Shown here one piece after another: positions 17,436-24,283 of a stretch of 35,896 nucleotides of DNA. The DNA lies in the IMG/VR virus record IMGVR_UViG_3300049489_000212, positions 1 through 35,896 of that record. One strand, 5' to 3'. Each line of letters starts with the position of its first letter. Position 1 is the first letter of the stretch. The notes beneath the pieces are model-generated. The model had not been told where the DNA came from. It was given only the letters and a program-made list of their open reading frames with translations, and made no database searches. Made by a program: the position numbers and the translations under genes. This DNA comes from a virus.

Positions 17436-19025
17436 TTACTGGAAGAACGGGTTACTTGATACCTGAATGGTCGGCATCGTATCCTGCACGCTGAGGTGGC
17501 AAGCGATGGCCAATGAGTCTGGATAGTCGTCAAAGGCACCCTTCTCATCGGGGGCGGCGGCAAGCATATGAGGGCCTCGGTCAATTCTCTCTAGGTCACC
17601 CATCTGCTGGTTGAACCGACGCCACTTGCGAGTCCTTCGTGCCCAGACATGACCGGGGGCAATGAGCATGTCCCTTTGCAGCAGCTGCGTGAGGTGTGTC
17701 CAGCGCTCGTTCTGAGCTTTCACATCAGAAGACATGGGAATGACATCGATGTGAGGTAGCAGTATGGCAAGACGCTCTGCAATTGGTCCCCCGACTCCCT
17801 GTGCGTCTACTCCTATCCTGAGGACGTTGTAGTTGCGAAGGAAGTCAAGGATCTGCATGTACTGCTGTTCCCACTCGGTGTCGTTAATCTCCAGCCAGTT
17901 GAGCACACGGTGCTCGTGGAAGCCGAATGGGTCTACGTGATCCCAGTCAACCCACACCGCTGTGACCACCGTTGAGTCGTTCGAACGGGCAACGTCAATA
18001 CCCACTACGATGGGCGTACGGTGCCATTCCTTGATGAGGTCCATCCCCTTGTCATAGATGCGCTCCAAGCGCTCCTCAGACACGAACATGCCCTTCTCCA
18101 GGAACCAACGGTTGCAGTATGACATCTGGAACTCATCTGAGTCCTCACCGATTCGGAGCTTCTCTTTCTCAATGAACTTGCGGTAGTTGTCGTTGAACTT
18201 GGAGGCGATACGGTGGTCGTACTCCCAGTGGGCCTGCTTGTGACCACGGCTATTGGCTACATCCCGACGCTTGTTGAACTGGATGGCCTTGTAGAAGTAG
18301 CTCTTGTGTCGCTGGGCCGTACCGGACATGACGAACGAACCGTTGTTGTACGCAAGCATAGGCTTGATCGACTTGGTAACCATGACCTCGTCAGCTTCCT
18401 GCGCCTCGTCTACAAGTGCGAAGTGATAGGTCTTGGACTCAATCTTGGCTTGAGGGTTACAGGTCTGCATGCGGCAAAGTGACCCGCTGTTCTTGAGGAC
18501 AATGATCTTGCCCTTTCCTCTACCGCCCCCACCTGCTGGCTTGTCGTCAATCTCTGGGTCTAGAAGGATGTCCATGGCGTGCTCACTAGTGAGCTTGTTG
18601 ACAACACGGCTAAAGATGGTGTCAGCCTGGTCCTCAGTGGGGGCGAACACGCCAGCCCAGAAGCCCTTACTGAACTTGCCAAACCACGTCGGATAGATGC
18701 TGGACAACTGGGGAAGGATGACCATGAGGCCAGCAATGACATTGGCAAGGATCTCCGACTTACCACTCTGTCGGGTGGCTATCAGGGTCTTCTCTTCACC
18801 GTCCCCCAGCACAATGGACTCAATGAAAGAGTAGGCAATAGGTGTCTGATACTCGTGGAACTCTATGTCGCAGAACGCTTCGATGAATTGGATGATCTTA
18901 AGAACGATGTCGTGTACAAACTCTGCACTTGTCTCGTCTAGTTCCTCTTGGTCTGGGAACTGCTCTTCCTGTTCTTCTTCAACATCCTGATCGACGGGGG
19001 CGTCTTCCAGTGTGACACTTGTCAT
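17436..19025 (-). CDS. terL: Terminase large subunit
   Basis: 529 residues. ATPase: Walker A ATRQSGKSE (residues 83-91), Walker B ALVDEAQE (203-210), coupling motif SGTAQ (234-238). RNase H-like nuclease: GIDVARSNDST (Asp 344), IGVDAQGVG (Asp 407) and FDDYPDSLA (Asp 500 and 503) provide the metal-binding acidic residues. The motor pumps DNA through the portal and cuts it. Length and motif spacing are usual. The ATG has no clear Shine-Dalgarno; instead a pair of palindromes lies directly upstream. Confidence 0.96.
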   Translation of the reverse strand: MTSVTLEDAPVDQDVEEEQEEQFPDQEELDETSAEFVHDIVLKIIQFIEAFCDIEFHEYQTPIAYSFIESIVLGDGEEKTLIATRQSGKSEILANVIAGLMVILPQLSSIYPTWFGKFSKGFWAGVFAPTEDQADTIFSRVVNKLTSEHAMDILLDPEIDDKPAGGGGRGKGKIIVLKNSGSLCRMQTCNPQAKIESKTYHFALVDEAQEADEVMVTKSIKPMLAYNNGSFVMSGTAQRHKSYFYKAIQFNKRRDVANSRGHKQAHWEYDHRIASKFNDNYRKFIEKEKLRIGEDSDEFQMSYCNRWFLEKGMFVSEERLERIYDKGMDLIKEWHRTPIVVGIDVARSNDSTVVTAVWVDWDHVDPFGFHEHRVLNWLEINDTEWEQQYMQILDFLRNYNVLRIGVDAQGVGGPIAERLAILLPHIDVIPMSSDVKAQNERWTHLTQLLQRDMLIAPGHVWARRTRKWRRFNQQMGDLERIDRGPHMLAAAPDEKGAFDDYPDSLAIACHLSVQDTMPTIQVSSNPFFQ

Positions 19026-19036
19026 AGAAGACTAGT

Positions 19037-19080
19037 GTATCACCACTAATAGTGGTGGTATCACCACTACGTAGTGGTGG
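19037..19080. repeat. Tandem pair of dyads before the terminase gene
   Basis: The 12-mer GTATCACCACTA occurs at 19037-19048 and again at 19058-19069. Each copy starts a palindrome: CACCACTA-A-TAGTGGTG (19041-19057) and the perfect CACCACTACGTAGTGGTG (19062-19079). The pair occupies the gap between the upstream gene and terL and would fold into two RNA hairpins close before the terL start. Candidate roles are an operator, a translation control element or a packaging-initiation site; none is proven. Confidence 0.75.
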
Positions 19081-19089
19081 AATTATGAC

Positions 19090-19428
19090 TCAGAGATCTG
19101 TGCGTAAGAACCTATGGTCGGAGACCTTGCCGTGGCTGTGTGATGAAGCAGCTGTCGTAGAGGAGGTCATGGTGTATGGGGGGCTGGTAGTCCAAGTGCC
19201 AGTGCTGTACCCTCCACCCTGACCACCAACGCCAATGATGTTTGGCAGAATGTACGGGCTACGTTGACTACGGTATTCTTCTGCCGACTCCACATAGTCG
19301 ATAGCTGCGTTTAGTAGCTCTCGTAGCTCTTCCTCGGTAAGAGAGTCTGAGTCCTGATCTATTTCCAATCCTAGAGCTACTGCCAGGTGTTGTGCTAGTC
19401 GTATTAGTCTTCGGGGGCGTCTACTCAC
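19090..19428 (-). CDS. Small hypothetical protein
   Basis: 112 residues from GTG 19428, overlapping the upstream stop by 4 bases. The basic N-terminus RRPRRLIRLAQHLAVALGL precedes an acidic helix (SLTEEELRELLNAAIDYVES) and a Gly/Ser/Thr-rich C-terminus. Position directly before terL would suit a packaging accessory, but there is no recognisable small-terminase domain. Confidence 0.55.
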   Translation of the reverse strand: MSRRPRRLIRLAQHLAVALGLEIDQDSDSLTEEELRELLNAAIDYVESAEEYRSQRSPYILPNIIGVGGQGGGYSTGTWTTSPPYTMTSSTTAASSHSHGKVSDHRFLRTDL

Positions 19429-19667
19429 TTAGCAACTCTCTTCTGTAGTGCCTGCCACAGTGCTGACAGTGCCTGTAGAGTGATCTCTACCTCTTCCGGT
19501 GGGGCAGAACCACGAACCCACTCATCATAGGTTACCCCAAGACCCATGACAATGGTCTCAAAAGAAGACTGCAGTTGCTCAACAGGAACGCTGTTAACTC
19601 TGCGCAACACTTCTGGATCGATGTCTACCTTCGGTAGTAGCTTCTTGAGGGAACGATTAGATGTCAT
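19425..19667 (-). CDS. Small hypothetical helical protein
   Basis: 80 residues, all-helical, for example SVPVEQLQSSFETIVMGLGV and ITLQALSALWQALQKRVAK. It overlaps its neighbours at both ends (11 and 4 bases), so it belongs to the same coupled unit as terL. A small packaging or tail accessory protein is possible; unrecognised family. Confidence 0.6.
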   Translation of the reverse strand: MTSNRSLKKLLPKVDIDPEVLRRVNSVPVEQLQSSFETIVMGLGVTYDEWVRGSAPPEEVEITLQALSALWQALQKRVAK

Positions 19668-20157
19668 CAGAGGTACCGCTCTTAACCAGACGGGCAGGCT
19701 TCATGCTCCTGATGTCTTCGACTGGTAGGTCGAGGGGGCGGGCACCCAAGGCCTTTGATAGCCCATCCTCTCCTACAGTGATGTACATCTTTCTGGCGGT
19801 CCCCACCTGAAAGGTCAGGCCGGTAGGAATGCGAAACGTGCGCCCCTTGCCCTTGAGCCAGGGGGCGGCAGTCATGCTCATGAACGACTTGAAAGTCCAA
19901 GGGGTACCTTTACCACCGTCATCCCGAGTGATGTAATACAGGTACTTGCCATCGCCAATGGGAATGTACTGAACTCTGTTCAGGGTATTGTCGAACAGTA
20001 AGTACCACCATCCCTGTAGGAACGCACTGACAGCTCCTCCTAGGAAGAACCACCCCCAGAGGCTAGGGAGAAAGAGTAGACCTGCTAGCAGCAAGATCAC
20101 AAACTCAACTGCGCAGACCTTAGTCATGTACGGCAGCTTGTCAAGAAACGTTCTCAT
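19657..20157 (-). CDS. Membrane protein with two transmembrane segments
   Basis: 166 residues from ATG 20157, chosen for the AGAAGG ribosome site 6 bases upstream; the upstream ATG (20181) lacks one. Two hydrophobic helices at about residues 14-30 and 33-54 are followed by a soluble basic beta-rich domain (GKYLYYITRDDGGKGTPWTF). It might act at the host membrane, for example in superinfection exclusion, but there is no domain match I can name. Confidence 0.6.
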   Translation of the reverse strand: MRTFLDKLPYMTKVCAVEFVILLLAGLLFLPSLWGWFFLGGAVSAFLQGWWYLLFDNTLNRVQYIPIGDGKYLYYITRDDGGKGTPWTFKSFMSMTAAPWLKGKGRTFRIPTGLTFQVGTARKMYITVGEDGLSKALGARPLDLPVEDIRSMKPARLVKSGTSDDI

Positions 20158-20170
20158 AGTAGACCTTCTT

Positions 20171-20557
20171 TCAATCGTCAAAGTGTGCAGCGACTTCTTG
20201 TGGAGTCGCCTGTCTGTACGCCGTGTAGTTCAGGGTTCCGTTTATGTACTTACCCTTGGATGGGGACGAATCGAACGCACGGAACACTGGCTCCGTTACG
20301 CCCTCGTAGATCCATGGAGTATCGTACTTCTTGAACCGGACCCTGAGCTGACTCTCTGCGAAGTCGTACTGGTACGCATACACACGTGAAGAGTCAGGGT
20401 ATTCCCAAGCTGTCTCGCCCTGAGGGGGGACTGCTCGGCTGGTGCCAAACATCTGCTTCTCATACGCAGTGATGTCATGACCGCCAATTTGCCCACCGAT
20501 GTTGCGGCGGATTCTGTTGCGACCGGACTCACCGAGTCCTCCTTGACGTTCAGCCAT
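20171..20557 (-). CDS. KTSC-domain protein
   Basis: 128 residues. A basic, disordered first 45 residues lead into a KTSC domain (about 55-114): SSRVYAYQYD, a L-x-V-x-F strand, W-x-Y-x-GV, and the signature SKGKYINGTL near residue 100. KTSC domains occur in phage and bacterial proteins, sometimes fused to nucleases, and are suspected to bind nucleic acid. No ribosome site is evident before the ATG. Confidence 0.75.
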   Translation of the reverse strand: MAERQGGLGESGRNRIRRNIGGQIGGHDITAYEKQMFGTSRAVPPQGETAWEYPDSSRVYAYQYDFAESQLRVRFKKYDTPWIYEGVTEPVFRAFDSSPSKGKYINGTLNYTAYRQATPQEVAAHFDD

Positions 20558-20578
20558 GAGAGGAGACTAGCAGATCAA

Positions 20579-20776
20579 TCAGGATTCGTCAACAGAAGTC
20601 TTGCTGGTGTTAGCAACTGCCATGCTGCTGTTGAACAGAGCTGTGACGACAGCGACCCATCCTGCGGCCTGTTCTCCAGAGACGACACCGTAGATACCAG
20701 CGAGAGCCACAACGGCAAGACCGATACGGTAGAGGGTGTGACGGGTGGATTCGGGGATTCGTGTAAGAAAGTCCAT
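20579..20776 (-). CDS. Small membrane protein, holin-like
   Basis: 65 residues: a short polar start, two adjacent hydrophobic segments (YRIGLAVVALAGIYGVV and AGWVAVVTALFNSSMAVA) joined by a GEQA turn, then a polar tail. This size and topology are those of small phage holins, and the Y-R-x-x-L...Y-G-V pattern is common in actinophage membrane proteins near tail genes. It is far from the endolysin, so holin function is only a possibility. Confidence 0.55.
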   Translation of the reverse strand: MDFLTRIPESTRHTLYRIGLAVVALAGIYGVVSGEQAAGWVAVVTALFNSSMAVANTSKTSVDES

Positions 20777-20784
20777 AATAGAGA

Positions 20785-23688
20785 TTATCTTACCACCATG
20801 GTGGAGTCTTGAGGAGACTTAGTGATGACAAGAGGGGGCGGTAACGCCTTCACTACTACGTCATGATCGGGGTCTCGTCTGATAACCCGATAAGGATCAT
20901 CTGCCTCACGCACGACAAGGGCAGAGGTGGTTCCAACAATGGTTGCGTAGTAGGGGTTGTAGTCAGGGGGGATGCGGAACGTAGGAACATATGGGTATGC
21001 TGCACCGACAAGCGCACCCCACAGAGCGGACCCTTGAGCGTAGTGGTCAACAACAGCAGAAGCTGATCCTGTGATAGACTGCCAAGCACCTGCAGCAGTG
21101 ACAGTCTTAGTTACCAGAGCAGTGGCAGCTGCTGTTAGGTGAGCCCAGTTGCCAGCCCCAACAGCTGCTCTTGTGGTCGTGGCCGACGTTACACTTCCAA
21201 GCGGTCCCCATAGACCTGCACCGGCAGAGAACACCGACACATTGGCTGAGGCAGACCCTGATAGCGCTCCCCAAGGACCAACAGCAGCGGCAACTCCTGT
21301 GCCTGTGACCACTGCTGACATGGTTCCGCTGAGGGGGCCCCACTGTCCTGTGACGACGGCCTGCTTGCCTACAGCGATGGCAGCTGTACCAGCGAGAGCA
21401 CCCCACTGGCCGTGAGCCGTAACCACGTTGTTCACTACGGAAACAGCGGTAGCTGTAAGGGCTCCCCATGTACCTTGACCTGTGGCAGTCCTGCTCGTAA
21501 TGGCTGCTACCTGTAGGTTGAGTGCTCCCCAGGGGCCGACCGCAGTGCTGAAATGGGACACAGCAGCAGAAACGGTGGCCTGTAGCGGTCCCCAAACCCC
21601 AGTAGCGACAGCAGTACCGTTACTAGTGACAGCAGCAATAGCTGTACCAGTTAGTGCTCCCCATGTTCCGATCGCTGATGCGGAGTGTGATACCACAGAT
21701 GAGGCCACTCCAGATAGAGCCCCCCAAGTGCCAACAGCAGTAGCTGTCCTGCTTACTGTGGCAAGTGTCGTGGAGCTGAGGGGGCCCCACGTACCCAACC
21801 CAGAAGCACTACGAGATACTGTCGAAAGAGCAGTGCCAGATAGAGCACCCCAGGTGCCTACTGCTTGAGAGCTTCTAGAGACAACTGACAACGCAGTTCC
21901 AGCAAGAGGGCCCCAAGTACCTACAGCTAGAGCGGTATGAGAAATAGCTGCTACGGCTGACCCGGAAAGAGGGCCCCAGGGCCCACTGGCACCGACTACA
22001 TTGTCAACCTGTGAAGAGGCGACACCGAGTAGCGACCCCCAAGTACCGGTAGCAGTAGCGTCTACGTATCTACCAGCATTAGCAGTACCGGATAGGGCCC
22101 CCCAGGTTCCAGCAGCAGTAGCAGTGCGAGACACCGTTGCCAAAACGGTACCAGTGAGGGCTCCCCATTGTCCTGCAGACGCAACCACGTTGTTGACTTG
22201 TGCCAGAGCGGTACCTACTAGGGGGCCAAAGGTACTTACAGCTAGTGCGTTTACACTCTTGACTGCTAGAGCAGTTCCGACTAGGGGGCCAAACGTGCCG
22301 ACAGCTACAGCAGTAGTGCTTCTTGTAGCTAGCGCAGTTCCAGTTAGAGGACCAAACGTTCCAACAGCTAGAGCTGTCGTGCTTCTCGTAGCAAGTGCAG
22401 TGCCAGATAGTGCTCCCCAGGGGCCTACTGCTAGAACGTTGACAGTCTTAAGAGCTGAGGCTGTTCCAGCAAGAGGTCCCCACTGTCCTACAGCAGAGAC
22501 GGTAGCTGAGACCTGAGCTATCGCAGTACCTGATAGTGGTCCCCATGTACCTACTGATAGTGCGTTGACAGTCTTAACAGCAGTAGCTGTCCCAGCAAGC
22601 TCCCCCCATGTACCTACAGCTAAAGCGTTAACGTTTACAACAGATACCGCTGAGGCAGTACCAGTGAGTGCCCCCCATAGACCCTGGCCGGTAGCTGTGG
22701 GCTCCTGCCATGGACCAGTTACGACAGCTGCCGTTGTAGATGACAGAGCACCCCAAGTGCCGGTAGCTACTGCATTGATGACTGGGGACACTACAGCAGA
22801 AGCTGTGCCCAGCAGATCGCCCCACGTACCTACAGCGGTAGCTAATACTGGTGGAGTAACAGTGGCAAGAGCGGTCCCCGACAACTCCCCCCAAGGACCG
22901 AGAGATACAGAGAGTACAGTTCGTACAGCAGAAGTGGTAGAACTTAACGCCCCCCAGTCACCAGTAGCAACAGCGTTGACGTTGGCCGACATAGCCACAG
23001 GAGTGATGGTGATCCACGACGCCTTGGTGTCACCAGAGGTGAACGTCGGGTTCCACGTCTGTGTACCAGTAGCAGTGACGGTCTTCCACTGAGACGTGTC
23101 GTGAGCGCCTGCCGTGGTAGTACCAAAGCCAGCGCCCGCAACAGTAGACCATGAACCGTTCGTGGTGTCAGCGTCCCCAGTCGGGGCCGAGTTTCCTTCA
23201 CGAGCGATGTGGTAGAAGATCGTGTCGCCGTTGGTGACACTGCCTGATGTAAGTGCGGGTGTGCCTGTCGTTGCCCCGGCATGCGTCCCGGTCGTTACGT
23301 AGTTCGCCCGCAGTGTGCCGTCGTTGGCGATCTTGTAGAGCGTGACGGCCTTGGCGACAACGGTGTTGCCGAATTGGATGACGATGTTGTCCGTGGACAC
23401 CATCGCATTGGTCACCCGGCAGGTGTAGATCGCTTCCTCGATACCGGCAGACGCAGCGCCGTTGTCGAAGACCGTGTTGGATCGCTCGACCCAGGTGTTG
23501 CCCTTGTCGTCGGTGACGGACGAGATGTTGGTAGCTGACCCTGCTGATCCTGCGTTGTCCGCAGCGATCATCAGGACGAGCATGTCATCGACTGCAGCGG
23601 TCGAACCGAAGTCCGTCATCGTGAACGTCGTGCCGGTGGTGTTATTGCCCTGAGGAGTAGGTGTAACCCTGGTGATTGTTAGGGCCAT
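20785..23688 (-). CDS. Giant tail fibre/adhesin with about 31 WG repeats
   Basis: 967 residues. The N-terminal 235 form a beta-rich domain (for example TFTMTDFGSTAAVDDMLVLM and SWITITPVAM) like those seen in phage and bacterial adhesins. From about residue 240 to 893 are near-perfect 21-residue repeats of the form G-T-W-G-x-L-S-G-T-A-x-A-x-V-S; I count 31 by eye, three with Phe instead of Trp. The C-terminal 75 residues are Pro/Asp-rich. GAGGTG precedes the ATG. Regular WG repeats suggest a long stacked beta shaft, so a fibre that spaces a receptor domain from the virion is the best guess. Confidence 0.75.
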   Translation of the reverse strand: MALTITRVTPTPQGNNTTGTTFTMTDFGSTAAVDDMLVLMIAADNAGSAGSATNISSVTDDKGNTWVERSNTVFDNGAASAGIEEAIYTCRVTNAMVSTDNIVIQFGNTVVAKAVTLYKIANDGTLRANYVTTGTHAGATTGTPALTSGSVTNGDTIFYHIAREGNSAPTGDADTTNGSWSTVAGAGFGTTTAGAHDTSQWKTVTATGTQTWNPTFTSGDTKASWITITPVAMSANVNAVATGDWGALSSTTSAVRTVLSVSLGPWGELSGTALATVTPPVLATAVGTWGDLLGTASAVVSPVINAVATGTWGALSSTTAAVVTGPWQEPTATGQGLWGALTGTASAVSVVNVNALAVGTWGELAGTATAVKTVNALSVGTWGPLSGTAIAQVSATVSAVGQWGPLAGTASALKTVNVLAVGPWGALSGTALATRSTTALAVGTFGPLTGTALATRSTTAVAVGTFGPLVGTALAVKSVNALAVSTFGPLVGTALAQVNNVVASAGQWGALTGTVLATVSRTATAAGTWGALSGTANAGRYVDATATGTWGSLLGVASSQVDNVVGASGPWGPLSGSAVAAISHTALAVGTWGPLAGTALSVVSRSSQAVGTWGALSGTALSTVSRSASGLGTWGPLSSTTLATVSRTATAVGTWGALSGVASSVVSHSASAIGTWGALTGTAIAAVTSNGTAVATGVWGPLQATVSAAVSHFSTAVGPWGALNLQVAAITSRTATGQGTWGALTATAVSVVNNVVTAHGQWGALAGTAAIAVGKQAVVTGQWGPLSGTMSAVVTGTGVAAAVGPWGALSGSASANVSVFSAGAGLWGPLGSVTSATTTRAAVGAGNWAHLTAAATALVTKTVTAAGAWQSITGSASAVVDHYAQGSALWGALVGAAYPYVPTFRIPPDYNPYYATIVGTTSALVVREADDPYRVIRRDPDHDVVVKALPPPLVITKSPQDSTMVVR
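20990..22980 (-). repeat. 63-base tandem coding repeats
   Basis: About 31 head-to-tail units of 63 bases encode the WG repeats. The protein pattern is conserved, but bases differ between copies, mainly at third positions, so the array is old or shuffled rather than a fresh expansion. Three adjacent units (around 22200-22350) share the F variant and nearly identical bases, pointing to local duplication. Confidence 0.85.
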
Positions 23689-23689
23689 G

Positions 23690-24283
23690 TCAGGTCACCT
23701 CTGTCCAGCCAAAGACTCCCGGCTCCCACACATTGGCGGGGGTGACATTGATCCATGTGAGGCTGTTGTGCTCTACGATCTCGTCCACTTCGTATGCATC
23801 GACGGCTCCAACAGGTTGCACCCACAAAGGGTACTCCACACCCATTGGGTACTCACGCCAGTTGATTGGGGGCTCCCACACATTGGGGTTACCGGTAGGC
23901 ATGAGGTTACGCCAAATCTTGCCCTGATGGAAGACGACCTCTCCCTGTGTGGAGTAGGCGTATTGGCCTTGCTCATTGGGGACCGTGGCGGCGGTCTGAT
24001 CCCACTGTAGAGCGAACTGCTCCCTGACGGCAGGGTCATGTCCGTAGCCGGGTCCGCAGTAGGTGACGGCGGTCGGCTCGGCGTACGGGTCGGATGTCTC
24101 GGCCCACATTGACGGTTGCTGCTCGTACACCGGAACCGTGACCGGGTTGCCGTCAGGGTCGAGCGTGTCACGGGTGCCGGTCTGGACCGTGGTCGGGAGG
24201 TTGTCGATGCACCAGTCGATCGAGTCGGCCACGACCACCCGCAGCACGATCCCGGTGGCGTCGAGTTCGGCGAAGTAGGCCAT
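23690..24283 (-). CDS. Carbohydrate-binding tail protein with two W/Y modules
   Basis: 197 residues from ATG 24283, which overlaps the upstream TGA (TGATG). The N-terminus MAYFAELDATGIVLRVVVAD resembles the opening of small T4-like-phage fibre proteins. Two similar modules follow: EVVFHQGKIWRNLMPTG...NVWEPPINW and EIVEHNSLTWINVTPANVWE. Such alternating aromatic modules (chitin-binding CBM5/12-like: G-x-V-x-x-x-x-x-x-W...W) bind glycans. A role in attachment to cell-wall or capsule sugar is inferred. Confidence 0.65.
   Translation of the reverse strand: MAYFAELDATGIVLRVVVADSIDWCIDNLPTTVQTGTRDTLDPDGNPVTVPVYEQQPSMWAETSDPYAEPTAVTYCGPGYGHDPAVREQFALQWDQTAATVPNEQGQYAYSTQGEVVFHQGKIWRNLMPTGNPNVWEPPINWREYPMGVEYPLWVQPVGAVDAYEVDEIVEHNSLTWINVTPANVWEPGVFGWTEVT

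Noticed and set aside
20990-22980. Repeats as a CRISPR array
   Set aside because: The 63-base units are directly adjacent, diverge at third codon positions and encode a continuous protein; there are no spacers.
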